A program made the translations under genes and the position numbers. Shown here piece by piece: positions 23,955 to 35,398 of a stretch of DNA of 64,000 nucleotides (its first letter is position 1; each line of letters opens with the position of its first letter). The DNA comes from Lotus japonicus (Eukaryota; Streptophyta; Magnoliopsida; Fabales; Fabaceae): the NCBI RefSeq assembly GCF_012489685.1, contig NC_080041.1, positions 22,941,802 to 23,005,801 on the forward strand, given 5' to 3'. A model generated the notes under the pieces. It was given only the letters and a program-made list of their open reading frames with translations. It did no database searches and was not told the DNA's origin.

Positions 23955-24808
23955 AGTGTTCTTTACCCGTGCGTTGCACGACGATTGAATTTATTGTAAA
24001 GATGAATCAGTAGGAATATGTTTTTACTTAGTTTAGCCTCTTTTTAGTAAGTAGAAGAGATATGGAACAGAAGATATATTACAAACATGTAGATGAATGG
24101 ACCACAGTCAAAATATTAATTTGATGCGGTTGTATAGACCTCACTATGTCAACATTTGAATAGTAATAAGAACCAAGTTTTTAAGGAATGCATTACCTTG
24201 AAATTGAAATAAAATAAACATAACAATGACAACAACATGAACGCTTATTAGAAGTTGTAGTCCATGATTAATGATAAAAACTGCATAACCGATCATGTTT
24301 TCAATCAAGCATATTTGAGCTATAGAGCCTACAAAGGAAAAAATTTATATTAGAGTAATAATCAGTAACCAACACAAATATAAACTGTGTATAATTTGAA
24401 AGTGTTAAGCAAATCTTATAGAAACACCAATAACCCTTCGAATTAGATGATCAATAAACTGCTTGACATCTTTTTATATTGTCAACAATAAAAAGAATAA
24501 CCATATCAGTTTTCCTATTAATAAAATTTAAATTGAAATTAATTGTAAGATAAATCAGCACTTACATGTCAAATATTATCGAAGACTTCTTGATACACCA
24601 CGTTGCGTGTAGTGTTAGATACAACTCCATCGTCATCTATGATGAGCATCTTCAACCATTTTCTAGATTTAACTCTAGAAAGTGCAACATATAGTTGCCC
24701 GTGAGTAAAGACTGGCATTGACAAATACAGTACAACATGAGATAAAGATTGCCCCTGACTTTTATTTATAGTCATTGCAAAACATTAAGTAACGGGGAAT
24801 ACATACTG
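23955..24808 (-). mobile_element. Helitron 3' part: helicase C-terminus and terminal hairpin
   Basis: On the minus strand the frame ending at 24569 reads CFAMTINKSQGQSLSHVVLY, then PVFTHGQLYVALSRVKSRK and VVYQEVFDNI. This is the conserved C-terminal end of the PIF1-like helicase in the Helitron RepHel protein (helicase motifs V and VI). One upstream Leu codon is now TAA (near 24793). Downstream on the minus strand, CGTGCAACGCACG (about 23971-23983) forms the short GC hairpin that precedes Helitron 3' ends, followed by AAGAACACTTG where CTAG or another CTRR would be expected. The terminus is therefore diverged. The Rep domain and most of the helicase are missing. Confidence 0.75.
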
Positions 24809-25433
24809 TCGGCAGGATATACCTTCTTGCTATTGTCAGGTGAAGGAATGATGTGACACTGAATCTTGTGAGAGCGGACATGAATCTTGAGTAGCTATGC
24901 CCAGGTGTCGTTCTTGTCCTTCTCCATTCCAAGAACAATCAGAATATGGTTCTTGATATTAGAAACAGCAATAGCGGGATGAAAATCCATTTTGGTGGTG
25001 GTGGAGGAGGAATGTGTCTTCGGCGGAGGATCCACTATGGTAGGGGTAGGTTCATGGTAGCTATTGTCATAAAAGGTTGACATGATGCAAGAGAAGATTC
25101 GCATGTGTGTGGTTGGCGAAAGCAAGAGGGTCAGGCGGAACACGACGGGGCGCACGAGCTGTAGGAAGAAACGTGTTGTGCGTGGCGGCGGACGGGAGAC
25201 GCATGGCAGTGGGTGTGGGCTTAGGCAGACGACGATGGGCTAAGGGCATGTGTCTTGCAGCAGCGAGCGCAGGTTAGCAGTGGAGGGCGCACAGTGGGCA
25301 ACAAGAATAACAGCCTACGGTGCGACGGAATGAAAGGGAGGCGCACGACTTGGCTGGTTGCGGACGACACAAGGGAGTAGGTCAGAGAGAGAGAGAGAGA
25401 GAGAGAGAGGTCAGAAATTAGGTCGTGATACCA
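24809..25433 (-). mobile_element. Copia fragment: primer-binding site, leader and gag N-terminus, fused to the Helitron
   Basis: The minus strand begins with TGGTATCACGACC (25422-25433), a variant initiator-tRNA-Met binding site. A GA microsatellite leader follows, then a frame containing HPAIAVSNIKNHILIVLGME and DTWA, which is the start of a plant Copia gag (usual form V-S-N-I-x-N-H-I-P-x-x-L). In another frame it continues as RSHKIQCHIIPSP. The similarity switches within a few bases near 24808 to Helitron helicase on the same strand. There is no protease, integrase or RT. Confidence 0.65.
25384..25409 (+). repeat. (GA)n microsatellite
   Basis: About 13 GA units in the leader of the Copia fragment. 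Confidence 0.95.
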
Positions 25434-25600
25434 TGAAGGAAACTGATTGTATGATTTCTCATTGATTTGGAATCAATATAAATACAAGTGTTGAGTGTAA
25501 AGTCAAACAATCCTAATTAATTCAATTTTCTCTTCTTTTTCACTCTCACGAGCATTAACGAAGAGTATAAATTAACAAAGCGAGTTATGGGTAATTCTGA
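25434..25600 (-). repeat. Probable LTR end of the Copia fragment
   Basis: On the minus strand the sequence ends CAGTTTCCTTCA directly before the primer-binding site, as expected of a 5' LTR. The outer limit is unknown, since no partner LTR is in the window. Confidence 0.45.
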
Positions 25601-25784
25601 AAAGTTGATACAATTTTAGAACAACTTTAACGAAATTAACTACATAAACTAAATTTTTTAAAGGATGTGAGTTAGTTACTTGATTCTTATAGTGTTAAGG
25701 ATTGGAGGAAACACATATGAAGAGATAAACACGAAATTTTAACTTGACATAACTTAAGAGAATCTATAATTAGAAGGATCTCTA

Positions 25785-26039
25785 CAATGTAAGCTTTTTT
25801 GTTGTTGTTATATTCGGGACTTAAAGCGCCCAACTAACCCCTCTCATAGAGGGTATTACAATAATCGAATCTAAAGGGTACATAATCAAGGGATAATACA
25901 CTTTCATAAATCTTCATAGGCATTAACAAGGTTAGACCATTCTTTACAAATGCATCCGCCACTAAATTAGCTTCACTCAAAACATGCTTCCAATGGAGGT
26001 GGGAGCATCAATTGAGAAGACATCTCATCAATGTAAGCT
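25785..26039 (-). mobile_element. Short 5'-truncated LINE (25796-26028) with 11-bp duplication
   Basis: CAATGTAAGCT flanks the insert on both sides (25785-25795 and 26029-26039). The T run at 25796-25801 is the complement of the tail. The minus strand encodes HVLSEANLVADAFVKNGLTL and YESVLSLDYVPFRFD and then a stop, which is the extreme C-terminus of a LINE-type RNase H (the E-A-N-x-x-A-D-A-x-x-K-N-G motif). It is a 233-bp, typical severely 5'-truncated insertion. Confidence 0.85.
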
Positions 26040-26149
26040 AGTGTATGGTAAATCTAGTTATAAACAAGCTAGATTTTCATAATTAATATCACAAGATTAA
26101 ATTCTAAGAAAGTCAAGGGTAGTCAGCAACAGTTTGAAAAAAAAGAAGT

Positions 26150-26477
26150 AGTGTATGGTAAGATTATTGGCATTAAGGCAATGCATACTACTACTACTAC
26201 TAGTGTGGTGGACTTAAAAAGAAATGTTCACTCTCTCTCTCTTTCACATACACACACTCTCACTCTCCCCATCTACAATAATATCATATCATCTTCCCCC
26301 CACCCACACAATCTCTCTCTCTCTCTCTACTCAAGCTTTCCATTTCATTTCCATTTCAGTTCTAAATCCTATTCCTTTTCCATCCTCTCTCACTATTCTA
26401 CTCCCATTTCCCCCACGAATCCAACACCCCCATCAACCACTCAAAGATTCCACTGAATCCAACTCAGATCGGACAAA
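26150..26477 (+). promoter_or_regulatory. Probable 5'UTR and proximal promoter of the AFB gene
   Basis: The 250 bp before the start codon are strongly pyrimidine-rich with CT microsatellites (26230-26242 and 26312-26328). This is common in plant 5'UTRs. I see no unambiguous TATA box, and the transcription start is not determined. Confidence 0.5.
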
Positions 26478-28836
26478 ATGAGAGATAACCACCCTCCGCC
26501 GCCCACCTCCGACGACGACCACCGATCCTCCTCCCTCCCGGATCTTGCCAGAGGCGGCCAAATCACCGACTCATCCTCCTCCAAAACCCGACCCGGACCC
26601 GGCTCATCATCATCATCACTCCCTCAACCGGGTTCCGGCTCGGAGCTCCAGGCACAGTTCCCGGACCAGGTCCTCGAGAACGTCTTGGAAAACGTGCTCC
26701 ACTTCCTCTCCTCACGCCGCGACCGCAACGCCGCCTCATTGGTGTGCCGCTCCTGGTGCCGCGCCGAGGCGCTCACCCGATCCGAGCTTTTCATCGGGAA
26801 CTGCTACGCGGTGTCGCCTCGCCGCGCCACCGCCAGGTTCAGCCGCGTCCGGTCTGTTACCGTGAAGGGGAAGCCGCGGTTCGCGGATTTCGATCTGATG
26901 CCGGACGATTGGGGGGCCCACTTCGCCCCCTGGGCAACCGCGCTGGCTCAGGCTTATCCATGGCTTGAGAAGATCCACCTCAAGCGCATGTCTGTCACCG
27001 ATGAAGATCTCGCCGTCGTTGCCGATTCATTCTCCGGCTTCCGTGAGCTTGTCCTCGTTTGCTGCGAGGGCTTCGGCACTCGCGGACTCGCCGCCGTTAC
27101 CTCCAAGTGCAGGTAATTGCCGTGGCTAGAGATCACTATAGTAGATTTTCTCTCTAATTTGATACATTGATAATTCAATTTTTTTGGAGGAAAAAATTAA
27201 ATTAGTTCAAATTGATTGTCACCCATTTCATCCTAGTTCAATTGTTAGGCTTTAGAAGCTTCATTTGTTGATTATCAACTCTTGATAGTTCAGAGAACTG
27301 AATAAAGGTGTTTATTTTTTGTACTTGAACTTGGTGATGAAGATTGAGCAGTGATTTGGGGTTTTATTTTAGTGATGGATTAACAAGTGTGATTGGGTTA
27401 GTTGTGAATTTTGACTTAGCATTGTTGTGTGGGTTGAATTTGTCTTTTTATTTGTGTGTGTATTGTTGTTGGTTCAGGTTGCTGAGGGTGCTTGAAGTGG
27501 TGGAATCCTTGGTGGAGCCGGTATCTGAGGACGAGGTGGATTGGGTGTCGTGTTTTCCAGAGACTCAGACTCATTTGGAGTCTCTTGTTTTCGACTGTGT
27601 TGAGTACCCGGTGAATTTTGAGGCTTTGGAGGGGCTGGTAGCGAGGTCACCTGGTTTGAAGAAACTTAGATTGAACCGTTTTGTGTCCATGCCTCAGCTG
27701 TACCGGTTAATGCTTCGTGCTCCCCAGCTCACGCATCTTGGAACGGGTTCATTCAGTGACAGTGAGGCTTTGGAACAGGAACCTGATTATGCCTCTGCTT
27801 TTGCAGCTTGCAGATCATTGGTTTGTTTGTCTGGATTCAGGGAGATTTGGGCTAATTACCTTCCCGCCATTCTTCCAGTTTGTGCAAATCTCACTTCATT
27901 GAATTTGAGCTATGCTGATGTTAATGCAGATCAGCTGAGGTCTGTTATATGCCACTGCCGTAAGCTGCAGATATTGTGGGTGTGTGCTGCTGATTTTGTC
28001 TTGTGCAATTCTTATTTCATTCTCAAATCAAGTAATAGAGATATTTGAAGCTTACTATTTTTGCTTTTGTTGTGCAGGCTCTTGATTCGATTGGTGATGA
28101 AGGCCTTCAGGCAGTGGCTACAACTTGCCATGATCTACGCGAGCTTCGAGTTTTCCCTGTGGATGCGCGGGAGGAGTCTGAAGGTCCAGTTTCTGAGGTT
28201 GGTTTTGAAGCAATATCAAAGGGTTGTAGGAAATTGGAATCAATTTTGTTTTTCTGCCAGAGGATGACAAATGCAGCTGTGGTAGCTATGTCAAAGAACT
28301 GTCCTGATCTTTTGGTGTTTCGTCTATGTATTATTGGGCGATATCGGCCGGATGCTGTGACTCAAGAACCAATGGATGAGGGTTTTGGTGCTATTGTTAT
28401 GAATTGCAGGAAGCTCACTCGACTTGCTGTGTCTGGTTTGCTGACTGATCGGGCTTTTGAGTATATTGGAAGGTATGGGAAATTGGTTAGGACATTGTCA
28501 GTTGCCTTTAATGGGGACACTGACCTGGCCCTTAAATATGTGCTAGAAGGGTGCCCTAATATGCAAAAGCTTGAAATCAGGGATTGTCCATTTGGGGATG
28601 CAGCTTTGCGATCTGGGTTGCATCATTATTACAACATGAGATTCCTCTGGATGTCGAACTGCAAATTGACGCGCCAAGCTTGCCAAGATGTTGCACGAGC
28701 ATTGCCCCACCTTGTTGTGGAAGTGATCAACAAGGAAGACGAGGCGGCAGTTGATGATATTGAGTTATTGTACATGTATCGGTCTCTTGATGGGCCGCGG
28801 GATGATGCTCCACAAGTTGTTACCATTCTGCATTAG
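26478..28836 (+). CDS. AFB5-like: Auxin co-receptor F-box protein, AFB4/AFB5 clade (631 aa, three exons)
   Basis: Exons are 26478-27112, 27478-27979 and 28078-28836 (1896 nt with stop). All introns are GT-AG (365 and 98 bp) and frames join exactly. The protein starts with a low-complexity Ser/Pro-rich extension of about 59 residues. An F-box follows (61-101, containing the duplicated [10 protein letters not shown] typical of the AFB4/5 clade), then leucine-rich repeats to the C-terminus. In the family the protein is the substrate adaptor of an SCF ubiquitin ligase: it binds auxin together with Aux/IAA repressors in the nucleus and triggers their degradation. The auxin-carboxylate arginine is conserved (Arg461 in VFRLCI, equal to TIR1 Arg403). 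TIR1 His78 is replaced by Arg (KGKPRFADF, Arg134) and TIR1 Ser438 by Ala (Ala496), the pattern of AFB5. No disruption is seen; it should be functional. Orthology to AFB4 versus AFB5 cannot be settled here. Confidence 0.95.
27113..27477 (+). other. Intron 1 of the AFB gene
   Basis: Donor AG/GTAATT and acceptor GGTTCAG. It splits an Arg codon (AG/G) in a K-C-R-L-L-R context, the usual first intron position of TIR1/AFB genes. Confidence 0.93.
27980..28077 (+). other. Intron 2 of the AFB gene
   Basis: Donor TGG/GTGTGT and acceptor TTGTGCAG. It falls between ILW and [10 protein letters not shown] in phase 0. The donor is weaker than consensus, but the family alignment is clear. Confidence 0.9.
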
Positions 28837-29250
28837 ATTTTTCAATTCAAGACGTTTATAGCTTTTTCCTATGGTGGCTATTGAGTGTAATATGGAGCCA
28901 GGGGATTTCTACTATCAATGTCAAATGAAGTTCTCCTGTTCTTGGCGTGGGCGGCTGCGGCGGCAGGCCACAAAGATGCTATCGTGAGAGAAACATTTTT
29001 TCATTTGCTCTTGTTTATGTCAGAGGACTCAGGTTTGGGAATAGAAAAATAGGGAAGGTTAGGAGGAGAATGGTGCAGAAGATAAAGTCATACAGGTATT
29101 GGACCATTCAATGTTGTTGTATCTTCATAGTTTATGTATTTTTTCCTTCTATTTTCAATTCATCATATCCGAAAACTGCCAAAGGGTGAAGTAGAGATTG
29201 TTGAAGCTGCTCTGAGGATTGGTTCATTGGTGAAATAGTGGTAAATTGAG
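28837..29250 (+). other. Probable 3'UTR and downstream flank of the AFB gene
   Basis: Non-coding, T-rich sequence after the stop codon. Small open frames here look like chance. No defined poly(A) signal can be singled out. Confidence 0.45.
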
Positions 29251-32200
29251 ACAAGTTTCAGAAGTATGAAAACAGAGGGTTTAGAGAGGTGAGGTTCTCT
29301 AACTCTTCCACCATATCATACCAGTAGAGAAGCAAAAACTCTTCCCTTTGTAAGGAACTTAGTCTGTTTATTTGGATTCAAATCATAGTTAGTTCAAACT
29401 GTAGGTGGGAAGAATCCAATCCCTGGGCTCATATAAACTTATCCATCTCTTTAATCTCAATGCTTGTTTCTTATTATTATTTTTCCCAGATGTATTGATG
29501 TACCATCTGACTGTAGAATTTATTGATATTGCTAGCAATTGTCAGATGTTTAATAAATGCCAGAATTTGCATGGACCATTTTGTGTCTATATCATTTGTT
29601 TTCTGAATGTGGAATAATAGCCAGATAGACCTATTAATTATGTATGGAAAGTGTAACTCAAGTACACGTTCGAGGACCCCTACCACTAGGGGTCCATTTT
29701 ACATGCCATGAGAATCTCTTTCAAGAGAAAAAGAGGGGGATGGAGAATTTGATGGCCCTCATACACCAAACCTTCTCAATTAGCATGCGTATTTCTGTAT
29801 AAACATGCTTAATTCGCATGTTTTGGATTGCTTATCTTTTTGTGCATGTTTAGAAACCCTTCTGCAACCGATTCTGAAGCTAAAATCAATTTTGGTGAAA
29901 AACTTCTTTCAGTAGTTTCTGGGTTTAAGAATTGATCTTGATGAAATAGAAGCTGATCTTTCTGTGAGAAGCTTGAGTTTAAGAATTGATTATGATATAG
30001 AAACCGGTCCAAACCTGCCATTTTATTTTGGACATATGTAATATTAAGCTGATGTATATTACATGTATAAAATATTTAGCTTGCATAGGGAGTGAGGGGG
30101 ACCAATAATTTGATGACTGGTCTACCCTTATGCGCTTGCGTTATAAACTATAAAGGGGCCTAGTCCACTAACAGACTATGTCTTTCTCTCTCTCTCATAA
30201 TTAGGAAAGAAATCTATCTCACTCTCTTGTTGGTATTCAATCTAGCAAGAGGCAAATTGGTAAAAGCAAACTTAACATCCAAAGTGGGATCTGACTGTGC
30301 AAACAAGTGATGGGAACCAAAGCTTTGGCTTCCTTTTTTTCCCCATTTTTCTTCTTCTATCCTTTTGCTGCTACATCAAGTGGACTGAACCTTATGGTCT
30401 TTGTTGCCAGCTGGCCCCTTTGCAATTGGTCATTTTTTCCCCCTTCTCTTCTCTTTTCCATGTGTCTCTGACCCTCAAATATGTTGTATCATGAATCAGA
30501 TTGCTTTAGTGAGAGGATAAGAAGCTCTGTACAGGTTCTCATTGGCTTATCCAAATTGCTCATGGTGGGAATAGTCCCATGGATGGTCATTACCATACAA
30601 TTGTTGTCTTTGCCTTTTCAACCTATCCCCTTTTTTTCTCTTTGCCTTTCCTTCTTCTTTATGTGTAGCCATCACAGTCCCATTAGGAAAAAAATAAAGT
30701 GAAAATAAATTGATAATGACCTTGCACTAGTATGACCATTGCGGCACTTATTTCAAATACACAGTCTCAATTCATATACACCATGTTGTATACACGATGA
30801 CAGGAACAACACTCCTACACTCATTTTTTCTCCGTATTTCTTTTTGTCATATCACATATTATATATAATTCCTATATTTAGGTCTTTACCCAAATAAAAA
30901 GTGGTACAATGAAGATTATTGATTCAATTATAATCGTTGGATACCTTTGAATGACCATTTTGATGGTCCTGTCTCACCTACTAGTCAGACCCGCAAACCA
31001 AGTCCATCACTTTTTTTTCATTATTTGTTCCCTTCAAATTGCATGGTCATGAATGAATAAGGTGTTGTCAGCACAGAACCCGAATCAGATCAGGTTTCAC
31101 ATGCATAATACTATTTACTAAGCACACTTACACTGATATTCTGATAATAATTCTGATAATAGCGAGTAATATTTAATTATTTATAATGAGTTGCAGTTGT
31201 GAAAAGATTCTTTGGGCTGGTTGGTGAAGACCCATCTGGGGTATGGCCCACCACCTGATCATTGGAGTGTGTGGGCCACGTGTACGGTTCTAAGGTTGGG
31301 ATACATTAATGGGTTTGTGCAGACTAAGATATTATATAATCATGCATTTTTATCAATAATGATATCATGGTTGATAAAATAATGGTGGGAGAGGCAGAAT
31401 GCTGAAGCTAACGTACAAAATAACAAACAAGGAAAACCAACAACTAGTTGGCATTGGCAGTGGGTGGTGTTGGTGACTTGGTGGGGGAAGGAAATTTTTT
31501 GAAAATAAAGTCGGTGAAACCTAAAAGGGTTTTTGGGTTTTCACAACTTTTGTCTGTTAAGCACATTTCATAGCTGATCTAAGCACGAGGTCAACCACTA
31601 AAGTATGTTGTCCTTTGTAGTGTTATGTAATTTTCATGTTTAATTTTCAGTTCAAAATTACATTCAGTACATTGAAATTTGAGAATATACTAAGCTCCTT
31701 CAATATGCAGGATTGATCTTAAACCTCTATTAAGATTCAGTTGAGTTCAACTTAAAACCAAACATGCACTAACCTAGTTCAAGATGCAGTTATCTTATCT
31801 CAAATTGGCTAATTAATTATGTGTTCTTTCTAAGCACTATTTCCAGGATTGATTTTCTCATTTTTCAAGTGAGCCCCTTTCTCAAATTTAAAATTATGGG
31901 ACCAGATCAGAATGGCAACTTTAGATCTTTAGATGAAAGTTGGATGGATTTTCATGTGCGATGCAAACGTGCCATGCTATGGAGAGGGTTTTGTAAACAG
32001 TGTAAAGTAATATCGCTATATGCTTATTATGTATGACAGTATGAGCAAGTGCGAACCATTTTATCCAGAAACTTATTAGGTCGTGCATTAATCTAGAGAG
32101 ATCTTCAATATTGAGTCAAATCTTCCTCCTGATCACTTCATATTACAAGGACATGCATGATGAAAGAATTAGGACATGTTAATACATAATTATATTCAAT

Positions 32201-33199
32201 GTTACACCCAAAATGAAAGTGGAGCTTTGCAGCCCATTCATCATTTCCGCCACACTATTAAACTATATATGGAGTCTTATGGGGTCTTTTGATGTTAAAG
32301 CTATTGTTGTCTACAGTAAGCATCAAATATATTCGTAAGCATTCACCACCATTGTTTATGGATATACACTTGCTTCTTCCTAGTTTCTCTCTCAACTAAG
32401 ACTTGAAATTGCTTGAACACATTCATGAGAATATCTTTACTTTTCAATGTATAAATCCAAATATTTCATAGGGGTATGAAGATTAGAATGCACCAATGCA
32501 AGTCAAGAATCTCAATCTCTTGCTATGAACACATTTATGCAACTGTGGATTTATCAACTCATCTGGCTAGCTCCATCATATCTTTCTCACTCATGTGACA
32601 CAACCTCTTATGGCATAATCTAGTCTCACTCTCACCTAGTCTCACCAAGTTGAGAATTGAAAATATCCCTCGTGAAAGTAATATGTAATGAGGCACCACT
32701 ATCAACCAATGAATTGGATGTACTATATATCAACAAGATTAATAACGTCATATTCTTCAACACGAAGGAATTGATTAGATTTTACATTAGCTCTTGTGTC
32801 ATCACTTTGTTGTTTATTCTTTCTTTTCCCTTTATGTTTGTACATGTTCTCTTTTTTTTTTTTAAATTAAAGCAAAAAATACTTCAGAATTACATGTGCT
32901 TTCTTACAACAATGGTTGCACTAAAAATTTACAACAATGGTTACATGTAGTTTAAACTATGATTCTCTCTTCTCACCCTTGACCTAGTAACCAAGATCAT
33001 TGACTATGAAGAGGAACTTTGAAATCTTTTTCTCATTTATTCATTCAGAATATTGCTCTTAATAATATCCATTGACGACACACTATTAGGAGAAATAGAC
33101 AATAAAGATTTGAAACATTTTCCATGGCTCTGGCAGGAACAATCGAAGAAGTAATAGGCCTTCCAATTTCCTCATCATGTTAAATCCCATGGCAGATAG
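29251..33199. other. Intergenic, no gene supported
   Basis: About 4 kb of AT-rich DNA downstream of the AFB gene, with CT microsatellites near 30180. All frames are short and unlike known proteins. No element with matched ends was found. Confidence 0.55.
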
Positions 33200-34688
33200 A
33201 TCATTGATAAGTGTCAATTTTACGTATATTAGGATATAATTTTCGGCACTTATTTAACTTGTATGCTTGAGTTATTGATCATTTTATCCCTCAAATGATT
33301 AATTTATTAAACACCCATTTTAATTTTTAATTATATATATTATGTAGAAATCATGTTTAATCCCATAATTTTGATGTAGGGTTAAAGTTTGAAGAAGATC
33401 AAGAAAATCAAAGCCTTGGAATGAAAAATGGAGTTTCTAGATGTCTTGGGCGCTTAGCACCATTTCTGGGTGCTTAGCACCATTTGGGGAGAGAGGAAAT
33501 CCAAAGCTGAAGAAAGCTTGGCGCTTAGCACCAGAAAGAGGCACTTAGCGCGATTAAGGCGGTTTCAGGCTATTTTCCAGGGCGCTTAGCACCAGATTGT
33601 GGCGCTTAGCACCAACCTGCTACCCTGTTTTGATATAAAGTGCATTCCATCACGTTTTGAACCACTTCTGGGAGCAAAACTGAAACCCATCACTTGAAAA
33701 CTCACCAAAACAGAGAGAAAACGAAGGAGATCATCAAGGGAGACCTAGGAGACAAGAGAGAAGGCTTTGGAGCCAATTTCATCGCCGGGGAACCGTCACA
33801 GATTCGGTTTTTCATCGTTCTTTTTCTCTTTTATGATTGTAAAGTTATCCATGGAAATGGATAGCTAATTTCTCATTTGTTGGGATTAGAACTAGTTGTT
33901 TTGATGCTCATGTAATCTATTTGATTTCCTTTCATGCAAATTTCATGTTTCTATGTTAAAGAATCAATGATTTTCTCTTTTGCTTCATGCTATATCTTAG
34001 GTTGATCCCCTTGGATATTTTGATTGATTCAAACTTGTGTAGGGAACTTACACGTTCTTGAGTCTGAACTAGAGTTAATCATATGTTTCTTTTCCATGAT
34101 TCAATGATTTTTACCGTGTACTTCATGCTTGTTTTGGATTGATCATCTAGAACATGAATTTAGATTTAATAGGATGGTGGGAACTGACTATTTAAATCTG
34201 AACTAGGTATAATCATCTAATGATTCTAAGGTCTAGGGATAGGGTTAGATCATTAGTCTATTCAAACATTCATGCTTAATGCTACTCACTACTGTTAATC
34301 GATCAAGGGATTGAGGGTTAATATAGCTGACTTGATAATCTTCTACGTCGGGGGACTGGGTAGTAAGATAAGAAATGGTGGGATGAATCAATTTCATAGA
34401 ACAATATTTGCATGTGAATTAATAGGTTACATAGAGGTCAGACAACGAAACTCTAATCCCAGCAAAACTATCTACCTTGGTGAATCCAACTCTTTTATCT
34501 TCTTGATTTATGTTTTTATGTTCTTAAGCAAACAATCAATCTCTTTGTAAACCATCATTTAAGTGTGTTAGCTATTGAACGACATAAGTATTACACCTCC
34601 AAGTGGATACGACAAAACCTTTTACTATACTACAATTGAGTTTTGAGAGATTCAAATGTATCGTGGTAAAAAATCTTTCATCAATCAT
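33200..34688. mobile_element. Solo LTR (33205-34683, 1479 bp) with perfect 5-bp duplication
   Basis: The sequence begins TGATAAGTGTCAATTTTA and ends AATCTTTCATCA, so it has TG...CA ends, and it is flanked on both sides by ATCAT (33200-33204 and 34684-34688). No internal coding region or second LTR is present, so it is best read as a solo LTR left by recombination. The TGATAAGTGTC start and the CTCCAAGTGGATACGACAAA stretch near the right end are of the Gypsy LTR style. That lineage call is tentative. Confidence 0.82.
33449..33613 (+). repeat. Interspersed GCTTAGCACC motif array inside the solo LTR
   Basis: Five copies of GCTTAGCACC plus one variant (CTTAGCGCG), mostly as GGCGCTTAGCACC, spaced 19-52 bp apart. 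The core is nearly palindromic (GCGCTTAGCGC). Confidence 0.85.
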
Positions 34689-35398
34689 TCGCAATTCTCC
34701 GGAAATTATTCACATCTACTAGTGAATTCTTGCTTGATAAAAAAATATCTTATTGTTCCAAATCTTCTTAATTAGCATCTAACTATTCTAAGATGGTCTC
34801 ACAAGGAGAAGTATGTTTCACCCTGCTAATGTTTTAATTTCATTTTCCAAACTTTAGAAGCAGCAAAGAGTAGCTTCTAAAATCTTAAATCGATTCTAAC
34901 ATGAGCTGCAATTCATTCTCCAAACATGTTTATCATAAAAGAAAATAAGTGAAAATGGGATGAAAAAGAAAGTGATATATAAATTAAATCCCAATTACTT
35001 TAGCTCTTGATCATTTTCTTTTGAAGCTTACAGAACCATATTAATTTTTCTTGCATCTAATTTTCACTTTTTTTTTCTTATATCATATGTAGGTGTAATT
35101 AATGTCTGAACCAACTATTATTCAATTATGATTTAGGAGGCTCTCTTGGTCTTGGATGACGTTTTTTTTTTCCCTTTAAGCTGAAACCCATGGTGTATAA
35201 CAACACACGAATAAAATAACCCTGCCAGCACATATATCACCCATTGAAGAAATAAGACATGCACTAATTATATTAAATGGCTCTTGTCCATAAATCGCCC
35301 ATAACCCACACCAGTCAAATCAAATTGTCAGAATCTTTATAGATAACTTGTTCATTTTAGCCCCTCAAAAGTTTAAGTCACAACACAGAGATAGCAAA
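34689..35398. other. Intergenic, no feature supported
   Basis: AT-rich DNA between the solo LTR and the fold-back MITE. Confidence 0.5.
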
